Assembly (NCBI GenBank): GCA_020633495.1
Contig: JACKDR010000014.1
Coordinates: 124,001 to 188,000 of the forward strand
Source: Kofleriaceae bacterium
Lineage (GTDB): Bacteria; Myxococcota_A; Polyangia; Haliangiales; Haliangiaceae
Reading direction: 5' to 3'
Length of the DNA: 64,000 nucleotides
The notes beneath the pieces are model-generated. The model saw only the letters and a list, made by a program, of their open reading frames with translations. It was not told where the DNA came from and searched no databases. The stretch's first letter is position 1. Each line of letters opens with the position of its first letter. This document shows positions 1 to 7,680 of the stretch, one piece after another. The translations under genes were made by a program, and so were the position numbers.

Positions 1-1083
1 GGCCTCGGCCGCAAGGGCGTCCGGCTGGTCACCAACTACATCATCAAGCAGCTGTACCAGCAGATGTTCTTCTTCCTGGTGCCGCTGTACGCGTCGAGCG
101 CGACCTGGTCGCTGTCGTCGTTCAACTGGTGGCTGGCGCCGATCCTGCTGGCGTGCGCCGTGGTCTCGACGATGGACCTGGTGTTCGACAACTTCATCAT
201 GGAGCGCCGCGGCCTGGCCTCGGTGATGTACGGGCTGGCGATGTTCGGCCTGCTCAACGTCATCCTGCCGCTGGTGTTCGGCGTCACCCACTACCAGGGC
301 CTGCTGGTCGCGGCGGTGGCGACGCCGCCGGCGGTAGCGCTGCTGTCGTTCTCGGCCCGCTCGGTGCTGTCGCCGCAGGGGCTGATCCTCACGCTGCTGG
401 CCAGCGCCGGCCTGTTCACCGCGGTGTGGGTCGGCCGCAAGGCGGTGCCGCCGGCGCCGCTGGCGATGCCGGAGAGCGCGGTCGGCCACGGCACGACCTC
501 GAGCTACGAGTGCCTGCCGGCGTCGAAGCACGTCATCCGCGCCGATCAGCTCGACGGTCTGCGCTGCGGGTCGTGGCTGATCGAGCCGGGCGGGGTCAAG
601 GAGGACGTCGTCCACGTCTGGACCCACCGCGGCGACGTCGTGGTGCGGCTGAAGCCGGAGAAGCTGACCTGCGAGGGCGACGGCGTGGTCTACCGGAGCA
701 CGTTCCCGGTCGACCAGATGCCGGTGGACCCGTCGGGCGGCTGGGCGTGCGTGACCGAGACCGCCGGCGGGCAGCTGGTGGGGATCCGCAAGTTCGAGGT
801 GGTCGCGCCCGAGGGCGGAGCCGGAGCGGGCACGGGCGCGGGCACGGGGATCGGAACCGGATCGGGCACGGGCACGGGCACGGGCACGGGCACGGGGATC
901 GGAACCGGATCGGGCACGGGCACGGGCACGGGCACCGGCACCGGCACCGGCACCGGCACCGGCACCGGCACCGGCACCGGCACCGGCACCGGATCGGGCA
1001 CGGGCACGGGTGGTGCGGCGAGCGGCACCGGTGCGGCGAGCGTCGGCGACGCCGGGACCGGCGGCGCCGACGCGGCGCCCTGA
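1..1083 (+). CDS. Membrane protein with DUF2914-like C-terminal domain (5' end missing)
   Basis: The reading frame is open from base 1 with no start, so the N-terminus lies upstream of the window. The visible part has about four hydrophobic segments (roughly bases 60-450), then an extracytoplasmic domain (bases 500-810) with a Trp/Gly/Val pattern (VVHVWTHRGDVV, then GGWACVTE, then VGIRKFEVV) that resembles DUF2914, and finally a Gly-Thr dipeptide tail of about 60 residues encoded by a simple repeat. Function is unknown. DUF2914 modules usually sit on the outer side of the inner membrane. It converges on the barrel gene at 1084, with the two stop codons almost touching. The gene call is secure; the domain name is from memory of the family pattern. 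Confidence 0.8.
   Translation, partial: GLGRKGVRLVTNYIIKQLYQQMFFFLVPLYASSATWSLSSFNWWLAPILLACAVVSTMDLVFDNFIMERRGLASVMYGLAMFGLLNVILPLVFGVTHYQGLLVAAVATPPAVALLSFSARSVLSPQGLILTLLASAGLFTAVWVGRKAVPPAPLAMPESAVGHGTTSSYECLPASKHVIRADQLDGLRCGSWLIEPGGVKEDVVHVWTHRGDVVVRLKPEKLTCEGDGVVYRSTFPVDQMPVDPSGGWACVTETAGGQLVGIRKFEVVAPEGGAGAGTGAGTGIGTGSGTGTGTGTGTGIGTGSGTGTGTGTGTGTGTGTGTGTGTGTGTGSGTGTGGAASGTGAASVGDAGTGGADAAP
823..1012 (+). repeat. Nested GGCACG/GGCACC hexanucleotide repeat
   Basis: Tandem six-base units (GGCACG, then GGCACC) fill this stretch and encode Gly-Thr pairs. A larger unit containing GGGGATCGGAACCGGATC recurs with a 48-base period (at about 843 and 891), so the array has two levels of repetition. 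It lies inside the C-terminal coding region of the preceding gene and stays in frame because the unit is a multiple of three. Slippage would change tail length without breaking the protein. Confidence 0.9.
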
Positions 1084-2046
1084 TCAGATCCGGAACGCGG
1101 CGCCGACGCGGATGCCGAAGGTGTCGGTCGCGCGGTCGAGCGCGTCGATGAACATCGATCCGAACAGGTCGAGCTTGGCCGACGGCGAGTACTGCAGGAG
1201 GCCGCGGATGTTGGTCGGCGCGTCGGCGTCGCTGAGGTCGACGAAGGTGATGCCGAGGTCACCGCGCAGCGCCAGCTGCGGCGACAGCTGGTAGATCACG
1301 CCGCCGCCGAGGTGCAGGTTGGCGTCGGGCGTCAGCGACCCGGTGCTGTCGAGCTGGACCAGGGCGTCGTTGGCGGCCTCGCTGGTCAGCGACGGCACGA
1401 ACCGGTTGAGCTTGATCTCGAGGAAGTCCTCGACCGCGACGATCGCGAACTTGTCGCCGAAGCGGAACTTCATGGGCGCGCCCAGGGTGAGGGCGGTGGC
1501 GAACGGATCGACGTAGAACGGCACCGTGACCCGCGCCGCGAGCCAGTCGAAGACCAGGTAGCTGACGTCGATGCCGACCGCCTTGCCGGTGTTGAACGAC
1601 GTCTTGTCGGTGGTGTCGCCGACGCTGTCGAAGATGCCGCCGATGCCGTAGCGCAGGCCGAGCTGCCACTGCCGGGTGATGCCGTAGCGGGCGCGCAGCC
1701 CGACCTCGGCGTCGAGGTTGCCGAACGTCGAGCCGGCGTCGAGCGCGATCTCCGAGGTCACCGCCGGCAGGGTCAGCGGCCGCAGCACCTCCTCGATGGG
1801 GTAGCCGGTGCGCTTGACCCCGGGCGCCAGCTTGGCGGCGGCGTCGTCCTCGTCGCCGATCAGCTTGGGCGCGTCCGGGTTCTCGGCGGTGCCCTCCATG
1901 TCCTCGGGGGGCGGATCCTCGTCGAGCTCGACCGCGGCGCCGGCGGCGTCGTCGCTGGCGCCGTCGGGTGCGTCACCTTGGGCCCGGGCGTGCGCGACGG
2001 GCAAGAGGACCACGGCCAGGGCACCGAGCAGGGTGGGGAGCTTCAT
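1084..2046 (-). CDS. Outer-membrane beta-barrel protein
   Basis: This 320-residue protein has a signal peptide (MKLPTLLGALAVVLLPVAHARAQ), an acidic low-complexity segment (about residues 24-75), then alternating amphipathic strands ending in VGAAFRI, as expected for a C-terminal barrel strand. Repeated aromatic-flanked strands such as LGLRYGIGGIF and DLFGSMFIDAL support a porin-like or OmpA-like barrel of about 10-12 strands. No substrate or partner can be named. The ATG at 2046 is supported by the signal peptide and by a TACTGT -10-like element only 7 bases upstream, which suggests a leaderless message. Confidence 0.85.
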   Translation of the reverse strand: MKLPTLLGALAVVLLPVAHARAQGDAPDGASDDAAGAAVELDEDPPPEDMEGTAENPDAPKLIGDEDDAAAKLAPGVKRTGYPIEEVLRPLTLPAVTSEIALDAGSTFGNLDAEVGLRARYGITRQWQLGLRYGIGGIFDSVGDTTDKTSFNTGKAVGIDVSYLVFDWLAARVTVPFYVDPFATALTLGAPMKFRFGDKFAIVAVEDFLEIKLNRFVPSLTSEAANDALVQLDSTGSLTPDANLHLGGGVIYQLSPQLALRGDLGITFVDLSDADAPTNIRGLLQYSPSAKLDLFGSMFIDALDRATDTFGIRVGAAFRI

Positions 2047-2053
2047 GGCGCGG

Positions 2054-2062
2054 ACAGTAGCA
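2054..2062 (-). promoter_or_regulatory. Extended -10 element for the barrel gene
   Basis: Read on the minus strand this is TGCTACTGT. The hexamer TACTGT ends 7 bases before the ATG at 2046, the distance expected if transcription starts at the start codon. No convincing -35 is visible; the TGC extension could compensate. The same motif recurs at other genes in the window. Confidence 0.45.
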
Positions 2063-2118
2063 GAGGCCCGCCGGGCGCGTCGCGTCCCAGGAGATCGCTC
2101 GTGGCGCCGTCCCGCGGC

Positions 2119-2397
2119 CTAGCAGTGGCCGATCCAGCGGGGCCGGCGGGCGGGCGCCGGGGCGACGCCGCTGACGCCGCGGTCATCGGCGCCGGCGCGG
2201 TCGACGGCGACGTCCGCGACGTCGTCCGGCGCCCCCGACGTCGCGCCGTCGACGACGATCGCCGCGACCGCGGCGCCGGCGGCGGTCGCGGCCAGGCGGC
2301 CGAACAGCTGGCGCCGGCTGAGGCCGGGCGCGGCGTCGTCGTCCCGCCCGTCGGGCGACGTGGCCGGCGCGGTCGGCGGGCGCGGGCGGCGGGTCAC
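2119..2397 (-). CDS. Small Tat-signal protein of unknown function
   Basis: A GTG at 2397 overlaps the stop of the amidase gene (GTGA) and opens a 92-residue protein. Around residues 25-45 it has a twin-arginine motif, SRRQLFGRL, followed by an alanine-rich hydrophobic stretch (AATAAGAAVAAIVV), a good Tat signal. The remaining roughly 45 residues are Asp/Ala/Pro-rich and end in RPRWIGHC. No family is recognised. Its translational coupling to the amidase suggests a shared role in the envelope, for example binding or restraining the enzyme, but that is only inference. Confidence 0.6.
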   Translation of the reverse strand: MTRRPRPPTAPATSPDGRDDDAAPGLSRRQLFGRLAATAAGAAVAAIVVDGATSGAPDDVADVAVDRAGADDRGVSGVAPAPARRPRWIGHC

Positions 2398-4403
2398 GGC
2401 AGGTTCTCCCCGGCGAAGCCCTCGACCAGGTGGCGCAGCTCGAGGTAGCGGTCGTCGTCGTCGTCGGCCAGATCGCGATCGCTGATCGCGTCGAGGCCGC
2501 GCTTCATCTCGTCGCCGAAGTCGTCGGTCATGTTGGTGACCTCGGCGGTGTCCTCGGCCTTGACCGGGACGATCGCCTGGGTCGGGTCCAGCGCGGTCTC
2601 GATGATCCGCTGGTTGATCCACTTCACGAACGTGATCGGGTGGTAGTGGTAGACCGCGCCGTCGCTGGGCAGGCCGATCGCGTCGGCGACGTCGCTGGTC
2701 CACCACACCATCGGCTCGATCTGATCGACGACCATCGCGTCGATCTCCTCGGGCTTGAGCGCGCGGAAGTCCTTGGGCGTGCGCAGCGAGTCGTTCCAGC
2801 TCGGCGTGTCGGTCCACTCGGAGACGTTGTAGGTCACCAGGTAGCGCAGGCCCTGGCGCTCGCCGGCGCTGGAGAAGAACGTCAGCAGCTCGCGCCGCGA
2901 CAGCTTGTCGTCCTTGTCCTCGTCGATCGCGGCGTTGACCTCGGCGAGATCGCTGAAGCGCCCGCCGGCGTAGCCGTCGACGACGGTCCACGGGTTGTGC
3001 TCGACGTCCGCGAACAGCTCGTCGGCCGCGAAGATCTCGAAGTGCAGCTGCGGCTTCGACAGGTCGCCGTCGTCGGTGATGGGGCCGGCCTTGCCCATGC
3101 GGCCGAGGATCGTCCCCGACTCGATCGGCTGGTCGAAGACCACGACCTGGCCCTGCTTCGCGTGCTGGCCCTTGCTGGCGTTGAGCCACGGCTCCTTGGT
3201 CATCCACTCGGGCCCGCCCGCCGGATCCTTGAGCTCGTCCCACAGGTGCATGTACAGCGCGTAGAACCGGGCGTTCGAGGTGCCGACGCTCATGTCGTGG
3301 CGGGTCAAGACGAAGTTGCAGCTGCCCGCCGCCGAGTCCTTGCCCATGCGCGCGGCCACGATGCGGCCGGCGAACGGCGAGAAGATCGGCTGCTTGAGGT
3401 CACCGGGCAGGTGGACGCCGCCGTGCCACAGCCGCGAGTCGCCCCACGGCCCGACCGGGAAGAAGCCGCCCTCGGCGCGCTGCTCGTTGGCGGTGTAGAA
3501 GGCCTCGGTCCGCTTGTCGAGCAGGTCGAGGTCCTCGGGCACCAGCGGCTTGGCGGTGGGGCTGTCGGGCTTGGCGCCGGTCCACAGCGGGAAGCAGCGG
3601 CTGCCGCGCAGGTCCTCGCAGAACTTCTTGAAGTCGAACGGCCCCGGATCCCACTTGCGGGTGGTCAGGTGGTAGTGGCCGATGTAGCCGGCGTAGCTCC
3701 ACACGTTGGGGGCCAGGCCCCAGCTCTGCTTGCCGGGCGCGTCCTGCGGGTACTCGATGGGCAGGTTGGGCAGCGCCCGCTGCAGCACCTTGGCGAGCTC
3801 CTTGAGCGCGTCGTACTGCTGCTTGGTGAAGTCGTACGCCAGGATCTTGCTGCCGTGGACCTGGCACGGCTTGATCGGGCGCGGCCCCAGCGAGCTGATG
3901 TAGCCCTTCACGCGCTCGTAGTAGTTGGGCTCCTTCTTGGCGTCGCCGCGGTTGCACAGCTCGACGCCGATCGACATCGGGTTGAACTCCGAGGCGTGGA
4001 AGGCCTCGAACGCCAGATCCAGGGTCTGGTAGATCGTGCCGTCGTTGTCGATCAGGAAGTGACACGACAGGCCGCGCTCGTTGTGCAGGACGTGCCAGCA
4101 CAGCTCCGAGTTGTAGAGGCCGTCGTGGTGGATCACGAACTGGGTGATCGCGGCCTGCGCGGCCTCGAGCGGCGGCATGCCGCGGTCCTTGTAGCGGCGC
4201 AGCGCCGGCCGCCACGAGTAGCGGTTGGCGCCGTGGTTCTTGGCGGTGGGGCTGAACGCCGCGAAGGTCGTGCAGCCGGTCGACTCGCCCGGGCGCATCG
4301 GCACGCACCCCGGCGTCATCGCGTTCCACTGGTACTTCTCGTGGAAGTTGACGAACGGGTGGTCGATGTGGAACGGGACGCCCGCGACGATCAGCTCACC
4401 CAT
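2394..4403 (-). CDS. N-acetylmuramoyl-L-alanine amidase fused to M23-like and EF-hand regions
   Basis: The ATG at 4403 follows a strong AGGAGGAG ribosome-binding site, giving 669 residues. Residues about 85-265 form an Amidase_2/PGRP-type domain predicted to cut the bond between muramic acid and the stem peptide: the FVIHHDG motif (H92, H93), a HYH cluster near 243-245, and KWDPG with D252 match the usual zinc-ligand layout. Residues about 320-465 resemble a LytM/M23 fold (WHGGVHLPGD, then PQLHFEIF), but the usual HxxxD and HxH pairs are altered. Residues 494-505 (DEDKDDKLSRRE) are a textbook EF-hand calcium loop. No N-terminal signal peptide is visible, which is unusual for a cell-wall enzyme. 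It follows the VWA-FHA gene by 8 bases. Confidence 0.85.
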   Translation of the reverse strand: MGELIVAGVPFHIDHPFVNFHEKYQWNAMTPGCVPMRPGESTGCTTFAAFSPTAKNHGANRYSWRPALRRYKDRGMPPLEAAQAAITQFVIHHDGLYNSELCWHVLHNERGLSCHFLIDNDGTIYQTLDLAFEAFHASEFNPMSIGVELCNRGDAKKEPNYYERVKGYISSLGPRPIKPCQVHGSKILAYDFTKQQYDALKELAKVLQRALPNLPIEYPQDAPGKQSWGLAPNVWSYAGYIGHYHLTTRKWDPGPFDFKKFCEDLRGSRCFPLWTGAKPDSPTAKPLVPEDLDLLDKRTEAFYTANEQRAEGGFFPVGPWGDSRLWHGGVHLPGDLKQPIFSPFAGRIVAARMGKDSAAGSCNFVLTRHDMSVGTSNARFYALYMHLWDELKDPAGGPEWMTKEPWLNASKGQHAKQGQVVVFDQPIESGTILGRMGKAGPITDDGDLSKPQLHFEIFAADELFADVEHNPWTVVDGYAGGRFSDLAEVNAAIDEDKDDKLSRRELLTFFSSAGERQGLRYLVTYNVSEWTDTPSWNDSLRTPKDFRALKPEEIDAMVVDQIEPMVWWTSDVADAIGLPSDGAVYHYHPITFVKWINQRIIETALDPTQAIVPVKAEDTAEVTNMTDDFGDEMKRGLDAISDRDLADDDDDRYLELRHLVEGFAGENLP

Positions 4404-4411
4404 GGCTCCTC

Positions 4412-6101
4412 CTACTGTGCCAGAAACCGCAGCTCCGTCGAGCCGCAGCGGATGGCCATGCCGTCGGACAGCCGGCTCTCGGTGATGCGGACGCCGTTGA
4501 CGAACGTGCCGTTGGTGGAGCCCTGGTCGACCAGCGAGCAGTTGCCGGCCTGATCCATCAGGATCTGGGCGTGCTGGCCCGACGCGAAGCCGTCGTGGGC
4601 GAGCGACAGGTCGCTGCCCGGGTTCTTGCCCAGCGTGAAGCCGTGGCGCAGCGGGATGCGCTGGCCGGCCTGGGGCCCGTTGATGACGTAGAGCACCGGC
4701 TGGCCGGCGGCGGGCCGGTAGCCGGCGGCGATGGGCTGGACCGCGCCGGGCGCGGGAGCGGCGACGGCGCCGGGCGCCGGCGCGGGCTGGATCGCGCCGG
4801 GCGGCGCGCCCGCAGGCAGGGCGGCGCCGGGGCCGGCACGCCGGCGCGATCGCGCCGGGCGGCGGCTGCGGCCGCGCCTTGCGCTCGCCGAGCTTGGTGA
4901 TCACGAAGCCGACGCCGACCAGCACGACCAGGCCGCCGAGCGCGATGCCGCCGATCAGCAGGATCCAGCCCAGGACCCCGCGGCCACCCTCGGTGGCGCG
5001 CCGCACGCACTTCGCCTCGACGCAGTACTGGCCGTTGCCGCACTCGTCCTCGCCGCACCCGGGCGCCGGCAGCCGCGCCGGCGCCGAGCGCAGCGGCCGG
5101 TCGACCAGCGTCGTCGCCACGGTCAGGCGCCGGGGCACCGTGTCGCTGGGCACGAACAGGGTCAGCACGTACTGGCGTCGGATCTCCTCGAGCAGCTTCT
5201 GGAACGGGTGCGCGAAGCTGGCGTCGCCGATCTTCTGCGGCACCCACCGGAACACGCCCTGCGACCGCTTGCTGAGCTCGCCGAGGGTCAGCATCGGGCG
5301 GCGCCGGAACACCGGGCTGTAGGCGACGGAGTCGATGCGCACGCCCTGGCGATCGGCCTGCTTGCCGATCCGGGTCACCCGGTCGCGGTCGTCGGTGGCG
5401 TCGCGGCCGTCGGACACGACGACCAGGATCCGGCGCAGCGACTCGGGCGCGGCGCCCTCGGTCGACGGCGTCGCCTTCTTGAGCAGGCGCAGGCCGCGCT
5501 CGACCGCGGTCAGCAGCACCGGCGCGTCGGTGGCCTCGGCGAGCTGGATCTTGTCGAGCTGATCGCCGGCCTGCTTGGCCGAGGTCAGTCGGGCGGCGGT
5601 GACGTCCTCGCCGTAGCCGAGGACCGCGACCTGCGTCGAGCTCGGCAGGTGGTCGAGCAGCTGCTCGTGGATCGCCTTCTTGATCGACGCCAGGTCGCCG
5701 GCGACGTCGAGCTGGACCGACGCCTTGTCCTTGGGCAGGTCGGCGGGGTTGGCGTCGGTGGCCTGGATGACGAAGACGATCGCGGTCTCGGCGTCGGCGC
5801 CGTCGAAGGTGCCGGCCAGGTACGGGACGTTCTTGAGGCCGGTGCCCTCGAGGGTCCAGGTCTTCTTGCCGGCGACGTCGAGGACGCTGCCGGCGGTCTC
5901 GAGGTCGATCGCGTTGACGAAGACGCGCAGCCGGGTCAGCCCGTGCAGCACCGACGGCGTGACCTCGACCCGGTCGACCGTGATCCGCTTGAGGCCGAGC
6001 GGGTCGTCGTCGCCGGCGTGGGCGGCGCGGCTCGGGGCCAGGCCGACGGCGAGCGCGATCGCGACGACCGCGATCGCGGCTGGGTTCCCGGGACGGGACA
6101 T
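4412..6101 (-). CDS. VWA domain - transmembrane - FHA domain protein (frame broken near 4818-4843)
   Basis: The ATG at 6101 opens a signal-peptide protein. Residues about 60-330 form a von Willebrand A-like domain (LRRILVVVSDGRDATDD). A Cys-rich patch (GCGEDECGNGQYC) and one membrane span near residues 375-400 follow, then a Pro/Ala linker. The FHA domain that follows (LRHGFTLGKNPGSDLSLAHD, then DQGSTNGTFVNG), which should bind phosphothreonine in the cytoplasm, is in another frame. Adding two bases in 4818-4843 joins the parts through a natural linker and gives 563 residues; one extra base would also explain it. Without the correction the frame happens to run on into the amidase gene. A periplasmic adhesion or sensing domain coupled to a phospho-binding domain is the likely design. 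Confidence 0.75.
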
Positions 6102-6110
6102 GCGGTGGAC

Positions 6111-6119
6111 AAGGTAGCG
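6111..6119 (-). promoter_or_regulatory. -10-like element upstream of the VWA-FHA operon
   Basis: Read on the minus strand this is CGCTACCTT; the TACCTT hexamer ends 9 bases before the ATG at 6101. It belongs to the TGCTACnnT-like set seen in the window. Transcription from here would cover the VWA-FHA, amidase and small Tat genes with almost no leader. Confidence 0.35.
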
Positions 6120-6173
6120 CGAAGCGGCCGGCCCTGACCACCACCCGGCCCGGTCGCAGCGCGGCGATCGGGC

Positions 6174-7273
6174 TCAGTCGACGCGGAACCGGTACAGGAC
6201 CGGCACCCAGCCCAGCAGGTCCATCTCGGCGTCGACCGTGCCGTCGGTCCAGTTGTTGATGACCAGCGGCAGGCCGTCGTCGCCCAGGCGATCGCTGATG
6301 ACGCCGATGTGGTCGGGGCCGGCGCGCGACGGGAAGGTGTCCATGAAGACGACGTCGCCGGGGCGCAGCGGATCGTCGGGATCGTCGAGCGCGGCGCTGT
6401 GGGCCTCGAGGTGGCGCCGGAAGTAGGGGAGGATCGTGCGGACCCGCCGGTGGTCGATGCTGGGGTTGCCCTTGCCCTTGACCATCGGGTACGAGCGCGG
6501 GCTGGCGGCGATGTCGCGGCGGACCTCGACCTGCAGATCGAGGCCGGCGTTGCGCAGCGACCGTACGACCACGTCGGTGCACGAGCCCTTGTCGCGGGGC
6601 GGATCGCCCATCGGGTAGCCGATCGTGAAGTAGTCCTGGGTGTAGCTGGCGCCGTTGAGGACCGCCTTGCGGGCGCCGATCAGGACGTCGAGCGGGTCGG
6701 GCAGGTCGTCGCCGTCGCGATCGCCGGGCGGCGGCGCCTCGCCACCGGCGAGCCGGCGGACGTGGTCGGCGGTGAGCAGCCCGGCCAGCTCGTCGCGATC
6801 GCCGGCGCGCAGGGCCAGCGTGGTGTCGCCGACGGCCAGGGTCGCGGCCCCGCCCAGCGGGTAGGGCTTGGTCGGCCAGCCGTCGACGTAAACGATCAGG
6901 GTGTCACCGTCGCCCGACACCAGGGCCTCGACGCGGTCGGCGGTGACGCCGGCGGGCAGGCTCAGCTGCAGCTCGCCGTCGAGGTCGGACCAGATGCCGC
7001 GGTCGGCGACGCCCAGGCAGCTCTCGCCGGCCGCGGCCTGGGGGTCGCGCGAGCGCGCCGCGTCGGCGGCCGCGTCGCCGTCGCCGTCGCCACCGGGGGC
7101 CGGGGCGAGCGGGGGCCCGGGCCAGGCGGCCAGGGGCCCGGCCGGGGCGGCGGAGGCCGGGCCGGCCGGCGCCAGCTCGGTGCAGGGGCGCAGGCGGCGA
7201 CCGCGGCCAGCACCAGGGCGGCCCCGAGGCGCCCCGGGCGGCCGGCGCCGACGATCGTCACCGGCGTGCACAT
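6174..7273 (-). CDS. DUF1287 (NlpC/P60-like) lipoprotein, frame broken near 7185
   Basis: The C-terminal 180 residues match DUF1287, a family related to cysteine peptidases and amidases: GSCTDVVVRSLRNAG carries the candidate nucleophile Cys, and GPDHIGVISD the His. The N-terminus is in another frame: ATG at 7273 begins a lipoprotein signal (LGAALVLAAVAAC). Adding one C (plus strand G) in the G4 run at 7185-7188 gives AACAPCTELAPAG and a 366-residue protein. Between them lies a linker and a middle domain (about residues 85-190) of unknown type. As a lipoprotein next to an amidase gene it may also act on the wall or another periplasmic substrate. It is read with the VWA-amidase cluster but separated from it by 72 bases. 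Confidence 0.75.
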
Positions 7274-7395
7274 TTGGTGGGAACCGCGAGTCGCCCGGGG
7301 TGTCTCAGGCATGCCGTGCTCCATCCTTCCTGTGCAAACGGACACCTGCAGGTGGGGGTCTATTGCATGTCACCGGCACGGGTTGCCCCGCGTCA

Positions 7396-7425
7396 TTGAC
7401 GCACCCAGCCCCACACGGCTACCGT
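7396..7425 (+). promoter_or_regulatory. Sigma-70-type promoter for the small membrane protein
   Basis: TTGACG at 7396-7401 and TACCGT at 7420-7425 are separated by 18 bases. A leader of about 12-14 bases follows, containing AGAGGAG before the ATG at 7445. Confidence 0.55.
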
Positions 7426-7444
7426 CCAGCCAGAGGAGCCCCAC

Positions 7445-7675
7445 ATGAACGAGTTCCAGAACTTCTCCTCCTTCCCGCCCGAGCAGGAAGCGACCTTCGT
7501 CGTCTACGAGCAGCGGGTCGCCGACGCGAGCAAGAAGGGCCTCACCATGGGCGCCATCGCCGCAGGGATCATCTTCCTGCTGGCCCTGGTCATCAAGTTC
7601 GGCATCACGCCGAACGAGTACGATCCCATGAAGGACCCGTCGAAGACCGAGCAGACCCAGACCGCGCCGAAGTGA
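7445..7675 (+). CDS. Small single-span membrane protein
   Basis: The 76-residue product has a soluble N-terminus of about 35 residues, one clear membrane span (MGAIAAGIIFLLALVIKFGI) and a short polar tail rich in Pro, Asp, Lys and Thr. A good ribosome-binding site (AGAGGAG, 8 bases before ATG) and a promoter support it as real. No family is recognised. The next gene begins 5 bases after its stop, so the two may share a transcript. Confidence 0.75.
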   Translation: MNEFQNFSSFPPEQEATFVVYEQRVADASKKGLTMGAIAAGIIFLLALVIKFGITPNEYDPMKDPSKTEQTQTAPK

Positions 7676-7680
7676 CCTAG

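Noticed and set aside
823..1012. CRISPR-like repeat array
   Set aside because: The units are six bases without spacers and are translated in frame; this is a microsatellite.
2394..6101. One 1235-residue VWA-amidase fusion protein
   Set aside because: The stretch joining the parts is Arg/Pro-rich out-of-frame sequence over the FHA domain, and the amidase has its own ATG with a strong ribosome-binding site at 4403.
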